NCBI GenBank assembly: GCA_028689195.1
Contig: JAQTWR010000147.1
Coordinates: forward strand, 1 to 6,873
Source of the DNA: Anaerolineales bacterium
GTDB lineage: Bacteria > Chloroflexota > Anaerolineae > Anaerolineales > Villigracilaceae
Length of the DNA stretch: 6,873 nucleotides
Direction of reading: 5' to 3'
Below, one piece after another: positions 1 through 5,450 of this stretch (position 1 is the first letter of the stretch; every line of letters begins with the position of its first letter). Both the position numbers and the translations under genes were made by a program. The notes beneath the pieces are model-generated. The model was not told the DNA's origin, made no database searches, and saw only the letters and a list, made by a program, of their open reading frames with translations.

Positions 1-1
1 A

Positions 2-391
2 CTCGCGGCTGCGTTGAACGTCGCCGTGGGGACGCGCCTTTCCCGCGTCAGCCGCGTGATTCATACCGACAGCCGCCCCGTCGCATATTTGGTAGATACC
101 CTGCCCGAAGACGTTTTTCGCGTTGATGATTTGCCGTCCGATTTTCATGGTTCTGTGCTGGATTATTTGCTAACGCGCGGCGACGCGTTGAAAACCTCCC
201 GCGCCAATGTCAGCGCGATTGGCGCGCGCGCGGGGGTCGCCAAGGCGCTTGAAATTCAGCGCGGCGATGTGTTGCTGCATTTCTCGTCGCAGTTGTTTGA
301 TAAGGTCGGCAAGATCGTGGATTATTCGTTGAGCTATTTCATCCCCGGATATTTCAATTTTCATGTCGTCCGCCGCGTCGAAATAAATTAA
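2..391 (+). CDS. GntR-family transcriptional regulator, UTRA ligand-binding domain (5' partial)
   Basis: The frame is open from the window edge to a TAA at 389-391, giving 129 visible residues. They read as a UTRA domain, the effector-binding domain of HutC-type GntR regulators: an N-terminal strand pattern VSRVIHTDSRPVAYLVDTLP, a middle segment with LTRGDALKTSRANVSAIGA, and a typical ending in which an effector-site strand is followed by VDYSLSYFIPGYFNFHVVRR. The N-terminal winged-helix DNA-binding domain lies outside the window, so the true start cannot be given. Members of this family are usually repressors released by a small metabolite. It lies 47 bases upstream of ygeY on the same strand, so it may control the carbamoyl-catabolic genes that follow; that is inference from position. 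The 392-438 gap holds only the ygeY ribosome binding site and no clear promoter. The family call is firm; the ligand is unknown. Confidence 0.85.
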   Translation, partial: LAAALNVAVGTRLSRVSRVIHTDSRPVAYLVDTLPEDVFRVDDLPSDFHGSVLDYLLTRGDALKTSRANVSAIGARAGVAKALEIQRGDVLLHFSSQLFDKVGKIVDYSLSYFIPGYFNFHVVRRVEIN

Positions 392-427
392 GCCGTCGGT
401 AATTCTTCGGCTAATCTAATTATATAA

Positions 428-433
428 AAGAGG
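428..433 (+). promoter_or_regulatory. Ribosome binding site supporting the GTG start of ygeY
   Basis: The purine-rich AAGAGG lies 5 bases before GTG at 439. No ATG in frame lies near it, and the next in-frame Met is residue 21, inside the conserved N-terminal helix. This site therefore decides for the GTG start. Confidence 0.7.
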
Positions 434-438
434 TAAAA

Positions 439-1644
439 GTGAAAACGCAGGAAATCAAAAAGAAAGTTCAGGAAAACCGTGAGAATATCATCCAGTTCAT
501 GCGCGATATTGTCGCCATCCCTTCGATGGAATGCAAGATCGGTCCCGTAGGCGAGCGCATTCAAGCCGAGATGAAGAAACTCGGTTTCGATGAAGCGCGC
601 TTCGACAAGATGGGCAACACCGTCGGGCGTATCGGCAACGGACCCAAAGTGATCGTCTTCGACTCGCACATCGACACGGTGGGCGTGGGCGATCCCAAAG
701 AATGGGATTGGGACCCGTTTATCGGCAAGGTGGAAGATGGCGTCCTGTTCGCGCGCGGCGCCTGCGATGAAAAAGGCAGCACGCCCGGCATGATCTACGG
801 TATGGCGATTGCCCGCGATTTGGGTTTGCTCGAAGGCTACACCGCGTATTACTTCGGCAACATGGAAGAGGAATGTGACGGCATCGCGCCTAACACCTTC
901 GTCGAAGTGGATCCCAAAGTCAAGCCCGATTTTGTCGTCGTCGGCGAGCCGACCGAAATGCAGGTGTATCACGGTCACAAGGGTCGCATTGAAATGAAGA
1001 TCACCGCGTCCGGGCGTTCGGCGCACGCGGCTTCGCACTATCTGGGCGATAACGCCGTGTACAAAATGATGGCGGTGATCACCGACATCCGCGAGCTGGA
1101 TCGGCGCTTCAAACTGGGCATGGGCAAGCATCCCTTGCAGGGCAATCCCTCCGTCGCGGTGACCAGCGTCGAGGCGCGCACGGCTTCGCTCAATGCGGTG
1201 CCGGATCAGTTTACGATCTATCTCGACCGCCGCATCACATCCAACGAGCCGCACGACGACGTGATCAACCAGATTAAAGGTTTGATCCCCGACTACTTGC
1301 AGGATGAAATTGTCGTCGAGGAACTGTTCTACGACGTGCCTTCTTACACCGGCTTTGTATTCCCCGTGTCCAAGTATTATCCCGCCTGGGTGCTGGAAGC
1401 GAATCATCCGTTAGCCGTCGCGGGTCAGAACACTATCAAAAAACTGTGGAACGAGGAACGTCCGCTGGATATGTGGGACTTCTCGACCAACGGCACGTAT
1501 TGGGCGGGCAAGGCGGGCATCCCGTCCATCGGCTTTGGTCCCGGCGATGAGAAAACCGCGCACATGCGCGATGAGCGCGTCCCGCTCGATGAAGTGGTGG
1601 CAGCCACCGAGTTTTATGCGCTGCTGCCGAGCATGATCAAGTAA
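439..1644 (+). CDS. ygeY: YgeY-type M20 family metallohydrolase (selenium-metabolism-linked hydrolase family)
   Basis: This is a 401-residue M20-type zinc hydrolase, close to the usual length of about 395-400 for YgeY. Visible metal and catalytic motifs in order are SHIDT (76-80, His77 and Asp79), ACDEKG (108-113, bridging Asp110), MEEEC (142-146, general-base and zinc-ligand glutamates), GEPTE (169-173) and TAHMRDERV (373-381, final zinc-ligand His375). The lid/dimerisation domain carries GRSAHAA (192-198). Translation starts at GTG with AAGAGG upstream. M20 enzymes hydrolyse amide bonds of peptides, N-acyl amino acids or N-carbamoyl compounds in the cytoplasm. YgeY itself is associated with the ygeW/ygeX/carbamate-kinase cluster, linked to anaerobic purine breakdown and, bioinformatically, to selenium-dependent hydroxylases. 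The carbamoyltransferases and carbamate kinase downstream support that role. The exact substrate is not shown by the sequence; the family call is strong. Confidence 0.9.
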   Translation: MKTQEIKKKVQENRENIIQFMRDIVAIPSMECKIGPVGERIQAEMKKLGFDEARFDKMGNTVGRIGNGPKVIVFDSHIDTVGVGDPKEWDWDPFIGKVEDGVLFARGACDEKGSTPGMIYGMAIARDLGLLEGYTAYYFGNMEEECDGIAPNTFVEVDPKVKPDFVVVGEPTEMQVYHGHKGRIEMKITASGRSAHAASHYLGDNAVYKMMAVITDIRELDRRFKLGMGKHPLQGNPSVAVTSVEARTASLNAVPDQFTIYLDRRITSNEPHDDVINQIKGLIPDYLQDEIVVEELFYDVPSYTGFVFPVSKYYPAWVLEANHPLAVAGQNTIKKLWNEERPLDMWDFSTNGTYWAGKAGIPSIGFGPGDEKTAHMRDERVPLDEVVAATEFYALLPSMIK

Positions 1645-1655
1645 AGAGGTGACCC

Positions 1656-1710
1656 GGTACACAGGCGAGCCATCCCGCGTTCCCTGTGTACCTCCTTATG
1701 CCCCTGTGTA
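1656..1710. promoter_or_regulatory. Intergenic hairpin with repeated half-site, possible operator
   Basis: GGTACACAGG at 1656-1665 is a perfect 10-bp inverted match to CCTGTGTACC at 1683-1692, with a 17-base loop. The right half-site CCCTGTGTA recurs as a direct repeat at 1702-1710, exactly 20 bases after its first copy at 1682-1690, which is about two helical turns. No T-run follows, so it is not a classical intrinsic terminator. It sits in the 113-base gap before the ATCase-like gene, where an operator or an mRNA-processing hairpin would be plausible. The function is unproven. Confidence 0.45.
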
Positions 1711-1757
1711 TCGTCTTGACCGAGCCTATCGTTCTTCTATCATAAAAGGAGTTTCAC

Positions 1758-2711
1758 ATGCGTAGCTTTGCTGGTCGTGATATTCTTTCGCTCAAAGAGT
1801 TCGAGCGGAATGAATTCTTCCATGTGTTCGATGTGGCGCAACAATTGGAACCCATCGCACGCTCGCGGAAGAATGTGGATTTGCTCAAAGAAAAGACGCT
1901 GGTGACAGCGTTCTACCAACCGTCCACGCGCACGCGCCTCGCGCACGAAGCCGCCATGCACCGCCTCGGCGGGCACGTCACCGGCTTCTCCGACGCAAAG
2001 ATGACGCGCGCAGGCGACTTCTATCAAGAGTCCATCAAGGATACGGTCAAGATGTTGGAATACTACGGGGATGTGATCGTGATGCGCCACTTTCAACAAG
2101 GCGCGCCGCACGAAGCCGCGCGCTGGGCGAGCATCCCGGTCATCAACGGCGGGGATGGCTGGGGCGAACACCCCACGCAGATCCTCACCGACTTATACAC
2201 CGTGCTACGCGAGAAGGGTCGCATTGACGGGCTGAAATGGCTGGCGGTCGGCGACATGCGGATGCGCACCATGCACTCGCTGGGTTATGCCCTCAGCCAG
2301 TTCGACTGCCCGATCACCTTTGTCGCTCCGCCCGACATGAGCCTGACCGACGACTTCAAAGCGGAGTTGAAACAACTCAGCGTGAACTTCAAGGAAGCGG
2401 ATCACGTCGAGCAAGCCATCGCTGATGCGGATGTGATTCTGGTCGAGCCGGTCGTCCAACCCGATTACACCAAATCCCGCGACGAACGCGGCAAGGAAGT
2501 CGGCATGACGCCCGCTAATTACAAGATCACCCGCGAACTGCTGGAAACGAAAGCCAAGTCCGACGCCATCCTGCTGCACTCCCTGCCGCGCATGGATGAA
2601 ATCCCCACCGACGTGGATATTACGCGCTGGTCACGCTACTGGCAGGAAGCCTTCAACGGCGTGGTCATGCGCATGACGTTATTGGCGCTGGTGTTGGGAG
2701 CGATGGAATAA
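1758..2711 (+). CDS. Aspartate/ornithine carbamoyltransferase superfamily protein, ATCase-like with atypical substrate residues
   Basis: The 317-residue protein has the ATCase catalytic-chain size and fold markers. The carbamoyl-phosphate motif is STRTR (56-60). VMRHFQQG (108-115) gives the ATCase Arg105 equivalent, GEHPTQ (136-141) the His134 and Gln137 equivalents, and MRTMHSL (169-175) the Arg167 equivalent. The C-terminus is ATCase-like: LPRMDEI (276-282) and FNGVVMRMTLLALVL. However, the 80s loop (80-96) has no lysine at the Lys84 position (Phe88/Tyr89 there), EPVVQ (230-234) lacks the Arg229 equivalent, and HPLPR is HSLPR (274-278). Carbamoyl-phosphate binding thus looks intact while aspartate binding looks changed, so de novo pyrimidine synthesis is doubtful. 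The start is ATG with AAAGGAG (1745-1751) six bases upstream. With YgeY, YgeW and carbamate kinase around it, a catabolic carbamoyl transfer to or from another amine is the likelier role. Plain PyrB remains an alternative; the residue equivalences are from remembered E. coli numbering. Confidence 0.8.
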   Translation: MRSFAGRDILSLKEFERNEFFHVFDVAQQLEPIARSRKNVDLLKEKTLVTAFYQPSTRTRLAHEAAMHRLGGHVTGFSDAKMTRAGDFYQESIKDTVKMLEYYGDVIVMRHFQQGAPHEAARWASIPVINGGDGWGEHPTQILTDLYTVLREKGRIDGLKWLAVGDMRMRTMHSLGYALSQFDCPITFVAPPDMSLTDDFKAELKQLSVNFKEADHVEQAIADADVILVEPVVQPDYTKSRDERGKEVGMTPANYKITRELLETKAKSDAILLHSLPRMDEIPTDVDITRWSRYWQEAFNGVVMRMTLLALVLGAME

Positions 2712-2712
2712 A

Positions 2713-2811
2713 AGTCGAATAGTCGGGAGTCTGATAGTCTAATAGTCGCAAAACTATATGGCTATCAGACCAACATCTATTAGTCTATAAGACTGGAGAC
2801 TATCAGACCCT
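2713..2811. repeat. Octamer-periodic inverted array, AT-rich subtype (left flank of four-helix gene)
   Basis: AGTC recurs at 2713, 2721, 2728, 2736 and 2744 (steps 8, 7, 8, 8). After a middle stretch, its complement GACT/GACC recurs at 2791, 2798 and 2806 (steps 7, 8), and a further GAC at 2814 overlaps the start codon of the next gene. GTCTGATAGTC (2729-2739) is the exact inverse of GACTATCAGAC (2798-2808), so the gap can fold into an imperfect hairpin. It begins two bases after the stop of the ATCase-like gene and runs to the ATG at 2812. Confidence 0.75.
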
Positions 2812-3288
2812 ATGACAAAAATCCGCCGCTTTGAAGATTTAATTTGCTGGCAAAAGGCGCGTGTGTTGGCGAATACAATTTACGGCTTGACTTGTCATCC
2901 CCAGTTCTCGAAGGATTTCAAACTGCGTGACCAGATTCTGGATGCCGCTGGCTCGGTCATGCACAATATTGCTGAAGGCTGCGATGCAGGAACAGACCCT
3001 GAGTTCATTCGTTTTTTGAAAATGGCGCGGCGTTCAGGTAGCGAAGTTCAATCGGAACTTTATCTGGCGCTTGATCGGAAATACATCACCGAGACGGAGC
3101 GACAACAGGCATACGATCAGGCAGATGAAGCAAAACGGCTGATCAACGGCTTGATTGCCTACCTTCGTAAAAATATTCAAAACACTGCCGGAAAAATTTC
3201 CGATCAGCAGGATGACTATATTATTGACGCTCAAGGAGACCTTGCCAATTTAGAAAATATTGATACCGACGATAACCAATCCGTCTAA
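2812..3288 (+). CDS. Four-helix bundle protein (23S rRNA intervening-sequence / S23 family)
   Basis: The 158-residue protein opens with the family signature FEDLICWQKARVLANTIYGLT and continues with LRDQILDAAGSVMHNIAEGCD (39-59, family-typical Q..rAa.S...NIaEG), then FLKMARRSGSEVQSELYLA and a last helix around EAKRLINGLIAYLRKN. These are the four helices of the small fold first known from 23S rRNA intervening sequences and also seen as free-standing genes and as the accessory protein of some retroelements. Characterised relatives form ring-shaped pentamers; their function outside retroelements is unclear. The last roughly 35 residues are a polar, Asp-rich tail beyond the usual length of about 120. 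Two sampled 60-base stretches are about 43-45% GC against about 60-75% in sampled neighbouring gene sequence. The upstream GGAG (2795-2798) is 13 bases from the ATG, so the ribosome site is weak. Octamer arrays flank it on both sides, which suggests later insertion into the carbamoyl operon. Confidence 0.88.
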   Translation: MTKIRRFEDLICWQKARVLANTIYGLTCHPQFSKDFKLRDQILDAAGSVMHNIAEGCDAGTDPEFIRFLKMARRSGSEVQSELYLALDRKYITETERQQAYDQADEAKRLINGLIAYLRKNIQNTAGKISDQQDDYIIDAQGDLANLENIDTDDNQSV

Positions 3289-3289
3289 C

Positions 3290-3353
3290 GTCTATCAGAC
3301 TATTAGACTATAAGACCATTCAACCATTAAACTATCAAACCATTAAACAGGAG
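3290..3353. repeat. Tandem octamer array, AT-rich subtype (right flank of four-helix gene, eight exact 8-bp units)
   Basis: Eight consecutive 8-base units run from 3290 to 3353 with no slippage. They start GTCTATCA, then GACTATTA, GACTATAA and GACCATTC, followed by three AACYATNA units and AACAGGAG. The consensus is RACYATNA. The final unit supplies the Shine-Dalgarno sequence of the ygeW-like gene. GTCTAA at the end of the four-helix gene (3283-3288) resembles one further, 7-base unit, so the array may begin inside the stop codon. Unlike the other gaps, it has no inverted left arm. Confidence 0.85.
3349..3353 (+). promoter_or_regulatory. Ribosome binding site of ygeW-like gene, inside the last array unit
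   Basis: AGGAG lies 9 bases before the ATG at 3363 and forms the end of the eighth octamer unit. It fixes the start of the ygeW-like gene. Confidence 0.7.
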
Positions 3354-3362
3354 AATTAAATT

Positions 3363-4352
3363 ATGCAAACCAATTTTCGCGGTCGTGACTTTATCGGCGA
3401 CCTGGACTTCACCAAGGAAGAAGTCGAAACCGTTCTGGAAGTCGCGTGGGATTTGAAACGCAAGCGCGCCCTCGGCGAACCGCACCCCTACCTGCGCGAT
3501 AAAGCGCTGGCGATGTTGTTCTTCTTCTCGTCCACCCGCACCCGCGGATCGTTCGAAGCGGGCATGGCGCAACTCGGCGGACATGGCGCGTTCATCGACA
3601 GCAATACCACCCAAATCTCGCACGGCGATACGCCCGTCGAGATCGGCGAAATCTTCGGTCGTTACTTCGACGGCATTGCCATTCGTCATTGCGATTATGG
3701 CGACGGCAACAAATACCTGAACGATGTCGCCAAATCAAGCCGCGTGCCCGTTTTGAACATGCAGTGCGATGTGTACCATCCCTTCCAGTGCCTTGCCGAT
3801 CTGATGACCATCATGGAAAAGAAAGGCAAAGACCTACGCAAGAAGAAGATCGTCGTCTCGTGGGCGTACGCGGCTTCGTATCTCAAACCGATTTCCGTCC
3901 CGCAGTCTTTGATTCTGCAAATGCCGCGTTTCGGCATGGATGTGACTCTCGCCTATCCTCCCGAATTTCCGCTTATGCCCGAAATCGTCGCGCAGGCAAA
4001 AGAGCAAGCCGCCATTGCCGGCACGAATTTCGAAATCATTGATACCAAAGACGGCATGACCGAAGCCTGCAAAGACGCGGATGTGATTTACGCCAAGAGC
4101 TGGGGTCCCTTGCTTACCACCACCGATAAAACCGAAGGCAAGAAACTTCAAGACATGTACAAGAACTGGCTGATGGACGACGCGAAACTCAAAGTCGCCA
4201 AGCCCGGCGCAATCTGCATGCACCCGTTGCCCGCCGACCGCGACATCGAAGTCACCAGCTCGGTGCTCGATGGTCTGCAGTCCGTTGTATTCGATGAAGC
4301 CGAAAATCGCCTGCACGCGCAAAAAGCCGTGATGGCGTTGACGATGGGATAG
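3363..4352 (+). CDS. ygeW: YgeW-type knotted carbamoyltransferase, compact form
   Basis: The 329-residue carbamoyltransferase has SSTRTR (56-61) for carbamoyl phosphate, AIRHC (106-110), LNMQCDVYHPFQ (131-142) with the His and Gln of the active site, YAKSWGPL (243-250) and MHPLPADR (286-293). The proline-rich segment SWAYAASYLKPISVPQ (166-181), with RFGMDVTLAYP after it, matches the loop through which the chain is knotted in YgeW and in N-acetyl/N-succinylornithine carbamoyltransferases. The 80s-loop text TQISHGDT is closest to YgeW. The ending DEAENRLHAQKA is shared with acetylornithine carbamoyltransferase. It is about 65 residues shorter than E. coli YgeW, lacking insertions after the 80s region and before the HxLP motif. 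E. coli YgeW was proposed from structure to be a catabolic transcarbamylase of unknown substrate. Carbamate kinase directly downstream supports use in making carbamoyl phosphate for ATP. An arginine-biosynthetic acetyl- or succinylornithine role is less likely, but not excluded. Confidence 0.87.
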   Translation: MQTNFRGRDFIGDLDFTKEEVETVLEVAWDLKRKRALGEPHPYLRDKALAMLFFFSSTRTRGSFEAGMAQLGGHGAFIDSNTTQISHGDTPVEIGEIFGRYFDGIAIRHCDYGDGNKYLNDVAKSSRVPVLNMQCDVYHPFQCLADLMTIMEKKGKDLRKKKIVVSWAYAASYLKPISVPQSLILQMPRFGMDVTLAYPPEFPLMPEIVAQAKEQAAIAGTNFEIIDTKDGMTEACKDADVIYAKSWGPLLTTTDKTEGKKLQDMYKNWLMDDAKLKVAKPGAICMHPLPADRDIEVTSSVLDGLQSVVFDEAENRLHAQKAVMALTMG

Positions 4353-4497
4353 TTAGTGGGCTAGTTTGTTAGTGAGCTAGTTATCTAGTTTTCTTGTCCC
4401 CTAGTTGATTGGTCGCCGACCAGCCGACTAGCAGACAAGCCAACCAGCCGACTAGCCAACTAGAAGACTAGCAGACTAGCAGACCAGGAGACTATAT
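4353..4497. repeat. Inverted octamer array filling the ygeW-arcC gap, CTAG-rich subtype
   Basis: Right after the stop codon, eight exact 8-base units (4353-4416, consensus YTAGTNNN) run to a single central C at 4417. Ten exact 8-base units in the opposite orientation follow (4418-4497, consensus RACYAGNN). The last right-arm unit includes the first two bases of the arcC start codon. The arms mirror each other: the variant unit containing CTTGTC (4393-4398) faces GACAAG (4434-4439), and GGTCG (4411-4415) faces CGACC (4417-4421) at the centre, so an imperfect hairpin with roughly 60-base arms is possible. Nine CTAG tetramers occur here. Confidence 0.9.
4486..4490 (+). promoter_or_regulatory. 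Ribosome binding site of arcC, spanning array units 9 and 10
   Basis: AGGAG ends 5 bases before the ATG at 4496, an ideal spacing. It arises from one base change in the repeat (GACCAGGA instead of GACCAGNN with C/A) and fixes the arcC start. Confidence 0.75.
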
Positions 4498-5449
4498 GAC
4501 TAAATTAGCAGTCATCGCCGTTGGCGGAAACTCGCTCATCATTGACGATAAAAACGTCACCGTCGAAAGTCAATATCAAGCCGCCAAGCAGACCTGCGTT
4601 CACATCGCGGATTTAATCGCCGATGGCTGGGACGTGGCAATCGGTCATGGCAATGGACCGCAGGTCGGGTATATTCTGCGACGCTCTGAAATCGCGGCAA
4701 AAACTGCGGGCATGCACGAAGTCCCGCTGGATGTCTGCGGCGCGGATAGTCAGGGCGCCATCGGGTATTCCATCCAGCAGAATTTGCAAAATATTCTTTA
4801 TCAGCGCGGCATCAAAAAGAAAGTCGTTACCGTCGTTACGCAAACGCTGGTGGATAAGAACGACCCCGCCTTTGCCAAACCCGCCAAGCCCATCGGCAGT
4901 TTTATGGATCAAGCCGAAGCCGAACGCCGACAAAAAGAACAAGGCTGGAGCGTGGTCGAAGACGCGGGGCGCGGCTGGCGGCGCGTGGTCGCTTCGCCGC
5001 TGCCGAAGGAAATCGTCGAACTCGAAACCGTACAAACGCTGCTGGAGCAGGGCATTGTTACCGTCACCGTCGGCGGCGGCGGAATTCCCGTCATTGACCC
5101 GGGCGATGGAAATTATGAAGGCATCGCCGCCGTAGTGGATAAGGACTTCGCCTCGTCGCTGCTCGCGCGCGAAATCAAAGCGGACTTATTCGTCATCTCC
5201 ACCGCAGTCGAAAAAGTCGCTATCAACTTCGGCAAGCCCGAACAAAAATGGCTCGACAAGATCACGCTCGCCGAAGCCAAAGCCTATCTCGCCGAAGGGA
5301 TTCACTTCGCCAAAGGTTCGATGGCGCCGAAAATCCAAGCCATCATCTGGTATCTCGAAGCCATGCCCAACGGCAAAGCGCTCATCACCAACCCAGAAAA
5401 TATCGGGCGCGCGTTGAAAGGCGAAACGGGGACGTGGATCGTTCCATAA
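4496..5449 (+). CDS. arcC: Carbamate kinase
   Basis: The enzyme interconverts carbamoyl phosphate + ADP with carbamate + ATP in the cytoplasm; in catabolic clusters it makes ATP. The 317 residues match the family length of about 310, and family signatures are present throughout: AVGGNSL (8-14, a variant of ALGGNAL), HGNGPQVG (51-58), VTQTLVD, GRGWRRVVASPLPKEIVE, TVGGGGIPV, EGIAAVVDKDFASSLLA, ISTAVEKVAINFGKPEQKWL, the FAKGSMAPKI phosphate-side motif, and the ending GETGTWIVP. No truncation or missing motif is seen. Start at ATG with AGGAG 5 bases upstream. It follows the ygeW-like gene with only a repeat array between them. No arginine deiminase gene is visible, so this looks like the YqeA-type kinase of ygeW clusters rather than an arginine deiminase operon. 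The arcC symbol names the enzyme family; yqeA would describe the context. Confidence 0.96.
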   Translation: MTKLAVIAVGGNSLIIDDKNVTVESQYQAAKQTCVHIADLIADGWDVAIGHGNGPQVGYILRRSEIAAKTAGMHEVPLDVCGADSQGAIGYSIQQNLQNILYQRGIKKKVVTVVTQTLVDKNDPAFAKPAKPIGSFMDQAEAERRQKEQGWSVVEDAGRGWRRVVASPLPKEIVELETVQTLLEQGIVTVTVGGGGIPVIDPGDGNYEGIAAVVDKDFASSLLAREIKADLFVISTAVEKVAINFGKPEQKWLDKITLAEAKAYLAEGIHFAKGSMAPKIQAIIWYLEAMPNGKALITNPENIGRALKGETGTWIVP

Positions 5450-5450
5450 G

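Noticed and set aside
388..1407. Long open frame of 339 codons on the minus strand opposite ygeY
   Set aside because: It lies fully antisense to a gene with intact M20 motifs, has no recognisable domain and is His/Arg/Val-rich, as expected from the reverse complement of GC-rich coding sequence.
1716..1743. Promoter-like TTGACC and TATCAT with a 16-base spacer
   Set aside because: The -10-like box ends just before AAAGGAG at 1745, so a transcript starting about 7 bases later would lose the ribosome binding site of the gene at 1758.
1758..2711. Labelling this gene pyrB
   Set aside because: The Lys84 and Arg229 equivalents are missing in the visible alignment, and the context is catabolic with no pyrimidine genes, so the symbol was withheld.
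4353..4497. Repeat array considered as a CRISPR
   Set aside because: Units are 8 bases with no spacers and occur in both orientations; no cas genes are present.
4353..4497. Array considered as an intrinsic terminator of ygeW
   Set aside because: The hairpin is imperfect and no T-run follows the right arm, which leads straight into the arcC ribosome site. It may still affect mRNA, but the terminator hallmarks are missing.
4496..5449. Arginine deiminase (arcABC) operon reading
   Set aside because: No arginine deiminase is seen, and the neighbouring carbamoyltransferases are a YgeW-type and an altered ATCase-like protein, not a catabolic ornithine carbamoyltransferase.
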